Assembly: GCA_028874075.1 (NCBI GenBank) | Contig: JAPPLU010000090.1 | Span: 1-64,000 of the forward strand | DNA: 64,000 nt | Reading direction: 5' to 3' | From: Chloroflexota bacterium | Lineage (GTDB): Bacteria > Chloroflexota > Dehalococcoidia > Lucifugimonadales > UBA3495 | Shown here: in pieces, positions 18,505-28,272 of the stretch | How positions within the stretch are numbered: position 1 is the first letter of the stretch | Layout of the letters: every line of letters starts with the position of its first letter | Program-made: the position numbers and the translations under genes | The notes under the pieces: generated by a model | What the model was told of the DNA's origin: nothing | The model's input: only the letters and a program-made list of their open reading frames with translations | The model's database searches: none

Positions 18505-19974
18505 GTGAGTCCGAACCCTTCCCGAAAACCTCACGACACCATTGTCAGATTGCCCAGGGCCTCCGAACTGGAAGTCAGGACTATCCAGGAACCACCACTT
18601 CGGCGGCCCAGACGGATTTTCACTCCCCAGTTCATAGTTGTTTACGGATTCACGGGACTTATAGTCCTGGGAACGTTGCTTCTTCTTCTGCCCTTTTCCG
18701 ACTCTCAGGGCCGATCCACCTCCCTTCTTTTGGCCCTTTTTACTGCAACTTCCGCCGTGACGGTTACCGGCCATACCGCAGCGAGCACTACCGAGCACTG
18801 GAGCTATTTCGGGCAGGCCGTGATTTTCTTGCTCATGCTCGTGGGAGGATTGGGGTTCATGGCGGGGGCCACCTTCATACTGGAACTGATCGGACGGCAA
18901 AGGACCAGCATTGCCCACCAGCTGGTACTCCTGGAAACGATGGGAGAAGACCACAGGAACTTAGGAGGCTTGGTTCGGACTATACGCAACGTCGTCATCC
19001 TAGCCTTCACTTTTTACGCAATCGGAACCCTGTTCTTCCTCCCCCGGATTCAGGAAATAACCGGCTTCGGCTTCATCGAGTCCCTCTGGCAGTCAGCATT
19101 CCTGTCAGTTTCTTCATTCAACAACGCCGGATTTTCCATCTTGCCTGAGGTAGCAGACTCCCGTTCTCTAGCTATTTTGGACAACCAATGGATTATGCAG
19201 TCAGTCATGGTTCTGCTGATAATGCTTGGCAGTATCGGCTATTCGGTTATGGAAGACATCTGGAGAAAGAGACGCCCAGTGCGTTTCTCCTTGGACACAA
19301 AGCTGGTGCTGATTGGCAGTGTCCTGCTGTGGGGCATTGGATTCCTAACCTATTTCCTAGCCGGCTTTATCGCCGTCGGCGGACAGGACAGTATTGGCTT
19401 TGGACATCAAGCTGGGACAGCGATTTTCCACTCCGTTAGCGGCCGAACAGCCGGTTTCATCATTGCCGACTTCGGTGCCGCAGAAGATTTCATCAAGCTG
19501 GTATTCACCTTCCTCATGCTTATCGGTGGCGCATCAGCCTCGGTGACCGGGGGAATCAAGATTAATACCTTCATGGTGCTGTTCGTTGCAGTAGTATCAT
19601 TCATACGAACCCGGCAACAGGCGGAGGCTTTTGGACGGGAAATACCTCAGACCCACGTATTCCGCGCCGTAGCCGTTGCCGCCTTGGCCATGGTGTTCAT
19701 AGTAGTTACGGTCCCAATCCTGACCATCACGGAAGCCGACGCGCTCAGGGCGGGAGATATGCAGTTCCTTGACCTGTTCTTCGACACCGTCTCCGCCTTC
19801 GCCACCAACGGTTCATCAACTGGTATAGTTCCCCAACTAGGCACGTTGGGGCAGCTTATCTTCGTTGCCGCCATGTTTGTAGGACGGCTTGGACCGCTAA
19901 CTTTGGCGCTGACTCTGGCGCCCGAGAGCAAGACCCTGTACCGTTATGCTCAGGAACCAGTTAAAATAGGGTGA
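18505..19974 (+). CDS. TrkH/KtrB-type potassium uptake channel subunit
   Basis: A 489-residue membrane protein of the superfamily of K+ transporters (TrkH/KtrB). The hydrophobic pattern gives about ten membrane segments with four pore loops carrying glycine filter residues, for example TSAVTVTGHT, SVSSFNNAGFS, SVSGRTAGFI and TVSAFATNGSSTG. Such channels take up K+, sometimes with Na+, and are gated by a cytoplasmic RCK ring. The gene starts with GTG, and the Shine-Dalgarno is weak. The RCK partner follows 13 nt downstream. Confidence 0.9.
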   Translation: MSPNPSRKPHDTIVRLPRASELEVRTIQEPPLRRPRRIFTPQFIVVYGFTGLIVLGTLLLLLPFSDSQGRSTSLLLALFTATSAVTVTGHTAASTTEHWSYFGQAVIFLLMLVGGLGFMAGATFILELIGRQRTSIAHQLVLLETMGEDHRNLGGLVRTIRNVVILAFTFYAIGTLFFLPRIQEITGFGFIESLWQSAFLSVSSFNNAGFSILPEVADSRSLAILDNQWIMQSVMVLLIMLGSIGYSVMEDIWRKRRPVRFSLDTKLVLIGSVLLWGIGFLTYFLAGFIAVGGQDSIGFGHQAGTAIFHSVSGRTAGFIIADFGAAEDFIKLVFTFLMLIGGASASVTGGIKINTFMVLFVAVVSFIRTRQQAEAFGREIPQTHVFRAVAVAALAMVFIVVTVPILTITEADALRAGDMQFLDLFFDTVSAFATNGSSTGIVPQLGTLGQLIFVAAMFVGRLGPLTLALTLAPESKTLYRYAQEPVKIG

Positions 19975-19987
19975 AGGAGCAGGGAAG

Positions 19988-20692
19988 ATGTACAAGCGTA
20001 TCTGCGTAATAGGCTTGGGACGTTTTGGCACAGCCGTGGCCACGGAACTTTACCAGGCGGGCAACGACGTTCTGGTAATTGACTACAACGAAGACAAAGT
20101 GCAAAACATGCTGGGCAAAGTGACCTACGCGATAACAATGGACGTCACGACCGACCAGGCCTTGAACAGGCTGGGCCTTGAAGATTACGATGCAGTTATC
20201 TTGGCCCTGGGCGATGACAACGTAGAGGCCAGCATCCTAGTCGCCATGGTGCTGCGGGACTTGGGCATATCAATGATCGTCGCTCGGGCCTCCACTCGAA
20301 TGCACGGTGAGGCCCTTAGCCGGGTTGGAGTGGGAAAGGTCGTATACCCTGAGGAAGAGAGCGCAAAAAGATTGGCCCACCTCGAAATCAATCCCGATAT
20401 ATTGGACTACATGGATGTCCTGAACAACGTTGGGATCAGCAAGGTACGTCCCCTTCCCAATATGGTACGAAGAACGGTGGCGGAAGCAGGGTTGGCCGGT
20501 AATCAAGGGGATAACCCCCTAACGGTGATTGGCCTCCGCCGCGGACGCCGGTTGATTCTAAACCCTTCGAGGGATGAGACCATTACGCCAGGAGACGTTC
20601 TCCTGGTAGCAGGTCCCAGCGACCAGGTGGCCAGGATCTTCACCGGCAGCGAGCACGGCCAATCTATCGCAAACGCCGAACCTGTTGCTTAG
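19988..20692 (+). CDS. KtrA/TrkA-type RCK regulatory subunit
   Basis: A 234-residue cytoplasmic protein with an N-terminal RCK (TrkA-N, Rossmann) domain and a C-terminal TrkA-C domain. The nucleotide-binding motif GLGRFG is at residues 9-14. Asp near the end of strand 2 (VIDYNEDKVQ) should bind the NAD(H)/ATP ribose. Such rings open the TrkH/KtrB channel in response to nucleotides. An AGGAGCAGG ribosome-binding site precedes the ATG. This is the only one of the three RCK-like proteins here with an intact GxGxxG. Confidence 0.92.
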   Translation: MYKRICVIGLGRFGTAVATELYQAGNDVLVIDYNEDKVQNMLGKVTYAITMDVTTDQALNRLGLEDYDAVILALGDDNVEASILVAMVLRDLGISMIVARASTRMHGEALSRVGVGKVVYPEEESAKRLAHLEINPDILDYMDVLNNVGISKVRPLPNMVRRTVAEAGLAGNQGDNPLTVIGLRRGRRLILNPSRDETITPGDVLLVAGPSDQVARIFTGSEHGQSIANAEPVA

Positions 20693-20703
20693 GCTGATTT
20701 CGA

Positions 20704-21162
20704 ATGTTGCGAAAGGAAAGACCCCGCATCCTGACTCCCGTCAATGGAACGCCCGCGAGCAAGCACGCATTTCAATGGTCCTGCCAGTATGCCCGCCGTA
20801 CGCACTCCGAACTGCTGGCCATGTATGTCTTCGAAATTCCCATGGAATATTCCGTGGAGTCGCACGAGGGTAGCAACTATCTCCAGGAGGGGGAGGAGAT
20901 TCTCCGGCAGATCGAGAAAATTGCCGATGCAGAGCGCTGCCGCGTCTCCGCTGGTATGATCGCCGCCAGGAACGCGGGGCCAGCCATAGTCCTCGAAGCA
21001 ATCACCCGCAAGGTTAACCTGCTTGTTCTGGGCGCCACCTACCGCAAAGCCTCGGCCGCCGTGGCAGTTGGCAGCACCACGGATTTTGTCTTGAAGAACG
21101 CCCACTGCCAGGTGGTATTGTCCCGCGAACCTGCCCCTACCAACACCGCGCAACAGGACTGA
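20704..21162 (+). CDS. Universal stress protein (UspA) domain protein
   Basis: A 152-residue single UspA domain. It begins KERPRILTPVNGTPASKHAF, the usual strand-1 pattern, and ends VNLLVLGATYRKASAAVAVGSTTDFVLKNAHCQVVL, which contains the family's nucleotide-binding glycine and Ser/Thr loop (G-A-T ... VGSTTDFVL). It sits 11 nt after the KtrA-like gene and 4 nt before a short RCK-like gene, so it is probably part of the potassium module. USP domains are known as regulators of transporters. A role in gating here is inference. Confidence 0.85.
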   Translation: MLRKERPRILTPVNGTPASKHAFQWSCQYARRTHSELLAMYVFEIPMEYSVESHEGSNYLQEGEEILRQIEKIADAERCRVSAGMIAARNAGPAIVLEAITRKVNLLVLGATYRKASAAVAVGSTTDFVLKNAHCQVVLSREPAPTNTAQQD

Positions 21163-21166
21163 CCCG

Positions 21167-21568
21167 ATGCAAGTGCTCATTTTCGGGTGCACACGCCAGG
21201 CAGATGCTCTGGTTCCGGTACTGGTTCATGACGGTCACCATGTCACAGTGATGGACACCGATTCAGACCGCCTTGCCATTATGAAGAGACAGACGGACAT
21301 TGAACCAGTCTGGATAGCAGACCCATTAATGCAGGACTTCTTGATTGAGGGGAAGATTGAAACCGCAGAGGCCTTCTACTCCCTGTCGGATGACGACCAC
21401 AAGAACTTGCTGCTTTGTCAGATAGCATCGGAGATCTACAACGTTCCCCGAACCATGTGCCTCTTATCCGACCCGCAACTACAGGCCTTCTATGAGCCGC
21501 TGGGCATGAGGGTGATTAATGCCGGTCGCGATTTTCTAAATTCCGCGCAGGAACTTATTGCCCGGTAG
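21167..21568 (+). CDS. Short RCK_N-only (TrkA-N-like) protein
   Basis: A 133-residue protein that resembles an RCK_N domain without a TrkA-C domain. Strand 1 and its loop read VLIFGCTRQADAL, lacking the GxGxxG glycines, so dinucleotide binding is doubtful. The later pattern DTDSDRLAIMKRQTDIEPVWIADP follows the fold. It lies 11 nt before another RCK-like gene. It may be a structural or sensing partner of the full-length RCK protein. This is inferred from position only. Confidence 0.75.
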   Translation: MQVLIFGCTRQADALVPVLVHDGHHVTVMDTDSDRLAIMKRQTDIEPVWIADPLMQDFLIEGKIETAEAFYSLSDDDHKNLLLCQIASEIYNVPRTMCLLSDPQLQAFYEPLGMRVINAGRDFLNSAQELIAR

Positions 21569-21579
21569 AGGACTTACCC

Positions 21580-22290
21580 ATGTTTGTCATTATCGTAGGG
21601 TGCAACGCCACCGGATACCATCTGGCCAAGTCACTTCTGGTGGCCCAGCACGAGGTAATTGTCCTCGAGAAGAGCCTCGCCCGCTGCCAGCGCTTGTGGG
21701 ACGAACTTGGGAGCGTCGTTATACAGGGGGACGGAACAGACCTGGCGGACTTGCGAAGGGCGGGCATCACCCGGGCGGACACGGTTATTGCAGTAACAGA
21801 TAAGGATGAAACTAACCTGGTTATCTGTCAGATGGCCAAGCACGCTTTCTCAGTTGGCCGCACCGTTGCTACTATTAAGGATACAAAGAACCACACAGTG
21901 TTCCGGATCCTAGGAGTGGACTCCGTGGTAAACTCGGGAGACTTGGTGCTGCACGTCTTGGAGCGCACCATCGTCGAAAGTAGTTTCAACCACCTGGCAA
22001 CCCTTCGCGACCCCGGCACCTTCCTGGTAAGCGTGTACATTCCCGACGACGCAACGGCTGTGGGAAAGACTCTCAAGGAACTGGGAATTATCACTCAGGA
22101 GTCCGACAGCGCTCCCGAGAACAAGGATGGGAATACCCTTGCCAAGAGCTTTCCTTGTGTCGTTGTGCGCTGCGGTAATCCAATGGTGCCGTCTGCAGAA
22201 ATGGCCCTGAAAGCTCACGACGAATTATTTGCGGTGACTACATCTGAAGAAGAAAGCACCCTATACGACAAACTGACTGGAATTTGGTGA
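21580..22290 (+). CDS. TrkA family RCK protein
   Basis: A 236-residue protein with RCK_N and a divergent TrkA-C-like C-terminus. The first loop is VGCNATG (residues 6-12), partly degenerate, followed by IVLEKSLARCQRL and the acidic GDGTDLADLRRAGI and DKDETNLVICQMAK motifs typical of TrkA. The C-terminal third (GKTLKELGI, then VVRCGNPMVPS and HDELFAVT) has a TrkA-C pattern. Its TGA overlaps the ATG of pheA (TGATG). Confidence 0.87.
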   Translation: MFVIIVGCNATGYHLAKSLLVAQHEVIVLEKSLARCQRLWDELGSVVIQGDGTDLADLRRAGITRADTVIAVTDKDETNLVICQMAKHAFSVGRTVATIKDTKNHTVFRILGVDSVVNSGDLVLHVLERTIVESSFNHLATLRDPGTFLVSVYIPDDATAVGKTLKELGIITQESDSAPENKDGNTLAKSFPCVVVRCGNPMVPSAEMALKAHDELFAVTTSEEESTLYDKLTGIW

Positions 22291-23129
22291 TGGTAAAGCG
22301 TCTGTCATACTTGGGGCCAGCTGGCACCTACAGCGAAGAGGCGGCTATACTTTACGATTCCCAGGCCGAGCTGGTCCCCTTTCCGACTATACCGGCGGTG
22401 TGCCGCGCCGTATCCGACGGCCTGACGGACGAAGGCATCGTCCCTATCGAGAACAGTATTGAGGGTTCGGTGGTCTATACGCTGGACTACTTGATCAGCG
22501 AAACTGACCTCTCCATCTTTCATGAGGTAGTCCTTCCCATTCAGCACTGCCTGATGATAAAGCCTGACACCCGCACAGAAGACGTGCGCATCATCTACTC
22601 CCATCCCCAGTCCCTGGCCCAGTGCCGCCGATTCCTGGAGGACAATTTCCCCGGCGCGGAGCCCATCGCATCGCTCAGCAACTCCGCAGCAGTCAACCAC
22701 ATGATGGAAAGCGGAACGACGGCGGCTGCTATTGCACCACAAAGGGCCGCCGAACTTTACGGGGCAGAAATCATTGAACGAGGCATCCAGGACGTCACTA
22801 ACAACGTGACCCGATTCGTTCTCCTGGGGTGGAAGGACCACGAACCCACATCCGCCGACAAGACTTCCCTTTGTTTCGCCTTCGCCGAGGATGCGCCGGG
22901 TTCCCTCTACAACGCCCTGGGAGTCTTCGCCAGCCGCGACATCAATTTGGTAAAGATTGAATCCCGCCCTACCAAAGAGTCCCTTGGCCAGTACAATTTC
23001 CTGGTGGACTGCGAAGGGCACCGGGAGAACGACCTGGTAAAAGAAGCCCTCGATGCCCTGGAGACCCAGGTTAGTAGCCTTAAGGTATTCGGCTCATATC
23101 CCCGCTGGCAGCAAACTTCAGGAAACTGA
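22290..23129 (+). CDS. pheA: Prephenate dehydratase
   Basis: A 279-residue monofunctional prephenate dehydratase that converts prephenate to phenylpyruvate in phenylalanine synthesis. The catalytic domain starts SYLGPAGTYSEEAA and includes PIENSIEGSV and NNVTRFVLLG, with the Thr-Arg-Phe catalytic motif. A C-terminal ACT domain carries the regulatory IESRP motif, suggesting feedback control by phenylalanine. I place the start at the ATG overlapping the previous stop, rather than the TTG at 22284. No chorismate mutase domain is fused. Confidence 0.94.
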   Translation: MVKRLSYLGPAGTYSEEAAILYDSQAELVPFPTIPAVCRAVSDGLTDEGIVPIENSIEGSVVYTLDYLISETDLSIFHEVVLPIQHCLMIKPDTRTEDVRIIYSHPQSLAQCRRFLEDNFPGAEPIASLSNSAAVNHMMESGTTAAAIAPQRAAELYGAEIIERGIQDVTNNVTRFVLLGWKDHEPTSADKTSLCFAFAEDAPGSLYNALGVFASRDINLVKIESRPTKESLGQYNFLVDCEGHRENDLVKEALDALETQVSSLKVFGSYPRWQQTSGN

Positions 23130-23152
23130 GTTCCCAGTCCCCGGTTTTCACC

Positions 23153-23473
23153 TTATTGCTCCTGGCCGCGTCGAAGGCGGTCGCGGATGCGGTCAAGCAC
23201 GTTGTTCAGGTTTCCGAAGAAACTGAACGACCTGGAAATATCTTTGGTCGTGTTCAGCACCACGCCTGAAGCCTCTTCCAGGTTTCTGGTCGTCCTCCGA
23301 AGCGACTTTATCGGCCCTATGAGATTGAATGCCGCGATAGCCAGGGCAACCAGCACGACGATAAGAATTGCCAGTGAAACTATAATCATTATGTCCTTTA
23401 TGAAGGCCACAATAATCAGGGTACCTTCGTCCATGCCTGCTCCTTGGGGAAGTTGTTGCTGAAGTGCTTGCAT
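23153..23473 (-). CDS. Small single-pass membrane protein
   Basis: A 106-residue protein, not recognised. One long hydrophobic helix (about residues 22-54, IIVAFIKDIMIIVSLAILIV and on) is followed by a charged amphipathic tail ending LNNVLDRIRDRLRRGQEQ. It starts 15 nt after the stop of the giant GT39-DUF2298 gene, in the same direction, so the two are likely co-transcribed. The layout recalls small membrane-associated scaffold or regulator proteins. No function can be assigned. Confidence 0.6.
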   Translation of the reverse strand: MQALQQQLPQGAGMDEGTLIIVAFIKDIMIIVSLAILIVVLVALAIAAFNLIGPIKSLRRTTRNLEEASGVVLNTTKDISRSFSFFGNLNNVLDRIRDRLRRGQEQ

Positions 23474-23488
23474 TGGAGGCGCTGGGTA

Positions 23489-26400
23489 TCAATTAGCGAA
23501 TACGATCTTTGGATCGATGTGGTAGATCGCGGTACGCCCGTTGTCGAACACTCTGTCGGCGGCTCCAAGCTGCGCCATTATATCAAACTTGCCGAGTCCC
23601 TCCCCTGGATAGAAAATTCGCTCAAGGTCGCCTACCACCACGTACCGGACACCATACTCGTCCAGCAGCGCCTTGGCCTCCGCCAGGTCATCCGTAGTGT
23701 ATATGAGCTCAATGTCCGAAGCCCTGGTGTGCACTTCCGTTCCGTAGGGCCCTCGCTGCTGGATCTGATGCCAGGGCCACCCCAGCACCGTGGGCAGGCC
23801 AGTATAGCTAGCCATCCTGCCGCCCCATCGGTACTGCTCCGTATGGGCCTCCAGGATGACTGGTGAACCTTCCACGTAGTCTTGAAGCCAGTTGATGGCC
23901 TCTTCATCCCATTTCGACTCTATAGGCTGCTGCTTCTCCCAGTGAACGGCCTGCTCCATGTAGGCCGTCCCATCCAGGATAGGCGGAAGGGGATTGAACC
24001 GATCTGCCAACCGAGCCTGTGTACCCAGCACGGAGTAAACAAGACTCGACAGCACCAACGCTACCACAATGCATAACCATGCCAGGTGGACCACGTCAAA
24101 GGGGATAGGACGGAAGCGGTTGTCATACCACATCCTCCAAACGAAGAACGCGGAAGCCAGCGCCAGGAACACCCATGCCTCCAGGTAATACTTGAACAGG
24201 GTGTTCATCCTGCCAATGTCGTCTTCCACTCTTATCAGGTCAACGCCAATAATCAGGCCCAGGGCCAACGCTGTCAGCACCAGGGGGAAGACCCTGTACG
24301 TCTGACCACGTTCCTGGCTAGCAATAGCATCCCAGGCTACCAGGCAGGTCAGGGTCAGGAGAACCGTCATCGCTGCTATGGTGTAATATCCTGCAGCAGC
24401 GAACAGCGCCGTCAGCGCAATGGCGACCCAAAAGAACAACCGAAGCCATCTCTGAAAGCTGTACCTGTAGGCGTCGGTTTCCACTCCCACATCCAGATAC
24501 TTCAACCGCAGACTATGTCCAACTACCACATAGAGGGGCCGTCTCGCTTGCCAGACCAGGAATGCGCCAATAACTACTAGGAACAGCCCGTGAATACCCA
24601 GGAAGTTCAGCAGTGGAGTTTTCCAGCGGGTGACTTCCAGTCCAGTGCCAAAGGTCTCCACGGACTGGTGAAAGGGCAGGAATACCAACAGGCTTACCGC
24701 TACCAGAACCACAGAAAGGGCTGCGGCCCATGTCACCCGGGCTTTCAGGTTGTCCCAGGCAAAATACGCTGCAATAGCCGCCACTACAAGGGCCAGCAGC
24801 AAAAGACTTGGGTAATCCCAGCTATTAATCAGCCACAAAGAGCCGACAGCCACGCCCAGCACAGCCAGTGCAGCCGCGTCCCATACCCAGCCCAAGCGCC
24901 TGAATCCCAAGGCAAAGTTCAGGCTCAACCCAACCACCAGAATGATGAACGGAATGGCCATCATGTGCGCGTGCAGGTCCGCAAACAAAAAGCTGAAAAA
25001 GGGAAACTCAGTTATGTGCCATGAAACTTCGGGCTGACTGCCGGCGGTGCCCCACAACCAGAAGGCAAATGGGTTGGCCTCAACGCTTTCCGAGTTAGGC
25101 AGCATGCGACTGCTCCGCCAGAAGTCGAAGGACAACACGCCGGTCCCGGCTCCCGACACTTTCCCCCAAACGCCTTGCACCAGTTGGATGGTCCCGTCCA
25201 GATTCCCGATTACCGCCACAAAGAGCGCCCCGGTCAACCCTGCGGTAATGGGACTGCGAATGACAAGCTCCGCCCGACTGAACTGGTTCACGGGGTTTAC
25301 GACATAGTCCCCTGCATATTCGGAATCGGCTTCCACATCGACCACCTCGCTAAAAGGTGACCGGTCCGGCCTTAAGGCTCTACGGAATCCTTCGGCCAGG
25401 TTGTAGACGATGGAGAAAGCTCCCGATACGGTCAAAGCAAAAAGCAGGGGCACCGCCAGGTTAAACGCCGTGGTTGGCACGATACTTGCCAGCCTGGTAG
25501 GAATCGCCAAGATGAAGTATCCCCAATAGTAATAATTCAGGTAGCCGCCAGCAAACCACGGATCGTATGGGGGAAGCAGAGTAGACCGGATAACGGCATT
25601 GAAGTAGGCCAGTTCCATGGGTTTTTCCCCGCCCCGAAAGGGGTGCCACAGGTCTGGGTTCAGGGCACGTATGATTACAAACGCCAGAAAGGCCGCCAGA
25701 AAAATAGCCTCAGTTACGGCCAAAATCTGCCATCGGGATTTGAAAAACTCCAGAATCTGCCTCCACTGGAGTGCCAGAACGAGGCCGGAGAGACAGGCGA
25801 CTACTGCCACGCCCAGAAGAATGGCTGTGCGGGAGAAGCCCATCCAACCCAGGCTCACCATCATCCAGGCGAGGTAGGCAACGAGCAGCAACCCAACGAC
25901 TCGGGCCAGCACCAACCCCCGATCTGCCAGCGGACGGAACAGGAAGAGACACAGGGGAAGAGTGATGAGATAGATCAGCTCGACAACCAACAGCCACATA
26001 AGTACGGGCGCCTGATTGGCAATGCTGTTACGGTCGAAGATCTCGGACCAGGTGCCACCTTCTTGTTGGCGGACCAGGTCCTCCGCCGAGAACTTCAGTG
26101 CAGTAGTCGGACCCTCGTCATTGAGCGCCAGTTGGCTTACCAGTGATTCCGGCGGCAAACGCCCAACATTCTTGAAGACCAGCACTGTAGGGTGATCGTA
26201 GCCTACTACGTTGTCGTCGGCATAACCCCAATTTAGTGTTATTCCCGGTGAAGACTGCGGCAAGTCAGACGAGGAAGCCCAGCGGCCCGGCCTGGGCAGT
26301 CCCGTCCTCTCAAAGGGATCGTCTCGAACGGTTACGCCCAGCAGGGAAGGATCAGAACTAAACGCCCTCTCAAATTGATAGCCGAGTTCGCCGACAAACA

Positions 26401-28123
26401 GTTGCTGGTAATAGTTCAACGTCAACGGGAAGCGTTCTGGGTCGCTGGCTACGCTGACATAGGGACGCTGGCTATAGAATACAACGTACTCCGCGTTAGC
26501 CAGCCGGCCCCCTAACTCCGCCATCTTACCCACTCCATCAGGCTCATAAGCGGGAAATTGCCATACATCAAAGGCGTACAACTCGGGAATGAACTCGTCC
26601 CAGTGGTTGTCGCTGACTATTGAAGTGCCTGGCGGGACATGATGGTTAATCCACTGGGATGCAGCCACTGCAGGATGGGGATTCAGATAGATGCTCTGGA
26701 ATGCCAACGAGTAAACGATGGTAAAGCCCAGCACCGCGCATACCAGTGCCCAGGCCACAACCAGCATACATCGCTGCCCCGTGGGGTTATTGCGAAAATA
26801 AGACCATAAGTTGCTTCCCAGTGAAGTGGCCGACGCCCTGCCTGAGGTGGTCATTGCCAGTCTGCGCGGCCTTCCCGACCCCCCAATTATGCTTTGAACA
26901 TAGAAGGGCCCCCACAGCAGCATACGGCTGCCCAATAGCACCATGAAGGGTATAAGAGCAAAGTAATACCGCTGGAAGCGAACTTCGAAGGACTCCAGGA
27001 TCAGGATGCTGGGTATTAGCCAGGCGAGAATCAGGATGTCGCCCCGCCTGGCAAACGATCCCTGCCAGGCAAGAATGGCAGTGAAGATAATGGAAGCCCA
27101 AGCCACCAGGCCCAGGGGCAGACCCAACCCCCATACTGCCGTCTGCTTGAACTGATACAGAAAGGCCGGCGTCCCCACATACTGTATTGTGAAGGGCCAC
27201 AGCCCGGCGTTATTCGCCATGTTGGTCTGGGCTGCCTGCTCCGCCAGGAAGTTGGAGAGAAAGAGCAGGCCATAAGGCGTAACCAGGAAGAAAACCGTTA
27301 CCGCCACCGCCCCGGCCGCCAGCGCGTGCAGGAACGTCTGTTCAACTACTTGCCTCGGCGCCCCGGTCAGTCGCCCGTTGCCCAGGTCCACCAAGCGAAA
27401 GCAATAGCACAGGGCCAGCGGCAGAAGAATGGGCGCGATGCTCACTTTGGGAGCGAAAGCGAGCCCGGTGAACAGCCCCAGCAGCAGCGAGTCTCGCAGT
27501 CGTCGCCGCTCCATAACCTGCAGAATGGCCCAGAAGACTGCAAGAACCCAGAAGGCGGAAAGGGTTTCGGGACGGAAGAAGTGGCTATGCTGGACATGGA
27601 TCACCGCGAAAGCAACCAGCGCAGCTCCAAGCAGGCCCACCCAGGGACCGTACAGGCGCCCGTAGATCCTCCGGCCCAGGAAGTACACCATGATGACAGT
27701 CCCCACGTCGGCCATGGCCGAAAGGGCACGTCCAACATAGCGCATATCCAACGCGCCCACGTCGGTGAATAACTCAATGACCGACCTGCAAAGTACCAAG
27801 GCATAAATGAGTACGCTGCCCAGGGGGAACCAGTGAGGATTCAGGGGGCTGCGGTCAAAGTCCAGTAAAGTACGGACGCCAGCTAGGCCAGACTGAATCT
27901 GGGGATGCTCCTTCTTGCAATCCTGGAATCCGGGATTCTCGGTGAGCAGGTCGTACATGCAGCCTGCCCGCATGTACAGGGAGCGCTCGTCCGGGTGAAA
28001 ACCGAATCCCGAGTCCCAGTTTATCCCGTTAATTCGGAGGGCAATCGCCACAATGACGATGAGGAGCAACAGTATATGCTCCACCGACGGCTGCGGCAGG
28101 CGGAGATGGTTCAGGCGTCGCAC
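23489..28123 (-). CDS. Giant membrane protein: GT39-like N-terminal half fused to a DUF2298 (YYY) half
   Basis: A 1544-residue polytopic membrane protein. The N-terminal half (about 1-450) looks like a GT39/PMT-type glycosyltransferase: after helix 1 comes SGFGFHPDERSLYM, with the acidic Asp-Glu pair expected in the first outer loop, then many helices. A soluble-looking segment (about 470-640) follows. From about residue 790 the protein matches the DUF2298 or 'Chlor_Arch_YYY' family, with GGYLNYYYWGYFIL near 858-870 and FADLHAHMMAIPF. It ends in a soluble domain with VVVGDLERIFYPGEGL. Family members are presumed envelope glycosyltransferases; the substrate is unknown. It starts with GTG preceded by AAAGGGG. 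Confidence 0.8.
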   Translation of the reverse strand: MRRLNHLRLPQPSVEHILLLLIVIVAIALRINGINWDSGFGFHPDERSLYMRAGCMYDLLTENPGFQDCKKEHPQIQSGLAGVRTLLDFDRSPLNPHWFPLGSVLIYALVLCRSVIELFTDVGALDMRYVGRALSAMADVGTVIMVYFLGRRIYGRLYGPWVGLLGAALVAFAVIHVQHSHFFRPETLSAFWVLAVFWAILQVMERRRLRDSLLLGLFTGLAFAPKVSIAPILLPLALCYCFRLVDLGNGRLTGAPRQVVEQTFLHALAAGAVAVTVFFLVTPYGLLFLSNFLAEQAAQTNMANNAGLWPFTIQYVGTPAFLYQFKQTAVWGLGLPLGLVAWASIIFTAILAWQGSFARRGDILILAWLIPSILILESFEVRFQRYYFALIPFMVLLGSRMLLWGPFYVQSIIGGSGRPRRLAMTTSGRASATSLGSNLWSYFRNNPTGQRCMLVVAWALVCAVLGFTIVYSLAFQSIYLNPHPAVAASQWINHHVPPGTSIVSDNHWDEFIPELYAFDVWQFPAYEPDGVGKMAELGGRLANAEYVVFYSQRPYVSVASDPERFPLTLNYYQQLFVGELGYQFERAFSSDPSLLGVTVRDDPFERTGLPRPGRWASSSDLPQSSPGITLNWGYADDNVVGYDHPTVLVFKNVGRLPPESLVSQLALNDEGPTTALKFSAEDLVRQQEGGTWSEIFDRNSIANQAPVLMWLLVVELIYLITLPLCLFLFRPLADRGLVLARVVGLLLVAYLAWMMVSLGWMGFSRTAILLGVAVVACLSGLVLALQWRQILEFFKSRWQILAVTEAIFLAAFLAFVIIRALNPDLWHPFRGGEKPMELAYFNAVIRSTLLPPYDPWFAGGYLNYYYWGYFILAIPTRLASIVPTTAFNLAVPLLFALTVSGAFSIVYNLAEGFRRALRPDRSPFSEVVDVEADSEYAGDYVVNPVNQFSRAELVIRSPITAGLTGALFVAVIGNLDGTIQLVQGVWGKVSGAGTGVLSFDFWRSSRMLPNSESVEANPFAFWLWGTAGSQPEVSWHITEFPFFSFLFADLHAHMMAIPFIILVVGLSLNFALGFRRLGWVWDAAALAVLGVAVGSLWLINSWDYPSLLLLALVVAAIAAYFAWDNLKARVTWAAALSVVLVAVSLLVFLPFHQSVETFGTGLEVTRWKTPLLNFLGIHGLFLVVIGAFLVWQARRPLYVVVGHSLRLKYLDVGVETDAYRYSFQRWLRLFFWVAIALTALFAAAGYYTIAAMTVLLTLTCLVAWDAIASQERGQTYRVFPLVLTALALGLIIGVDLIRVEDDIGRMNTLFKYYLEAWVFLALASAFFVWRMWYDNRFRPIPFDVVHLAWLCIVVALVLSSLVYSVLGTQARLADRFNPLPPILDGTAYMEQAVHWEKQQPIESKWDEEAINWLQDYVEGSPVILEAHTEQYRWGGRMASYTGLPTVLGWPWHQIQQRGPYGTEVHTRASDIELIYTTDDLAEAKALLDEYGVRYVVVGDLERIFYPGEGLGKFDIMAQLGAADRVFDNGRTAIYHIDPKIVFAN

Positions 28124-28272
28124 CTTTCACCCCTTTCAATAGGGACGAGTTGCGGCCTGCAGGCGGGAGAAGGGAAGGGTGGCCAGCGGAGAATGCATAC
28201 AAAAGGGCGGCAAGGAACTATATCCATAAGGTCATCGTTCCCCCCGCCCCGATTCTTGCCCGCTGTAGTTGG

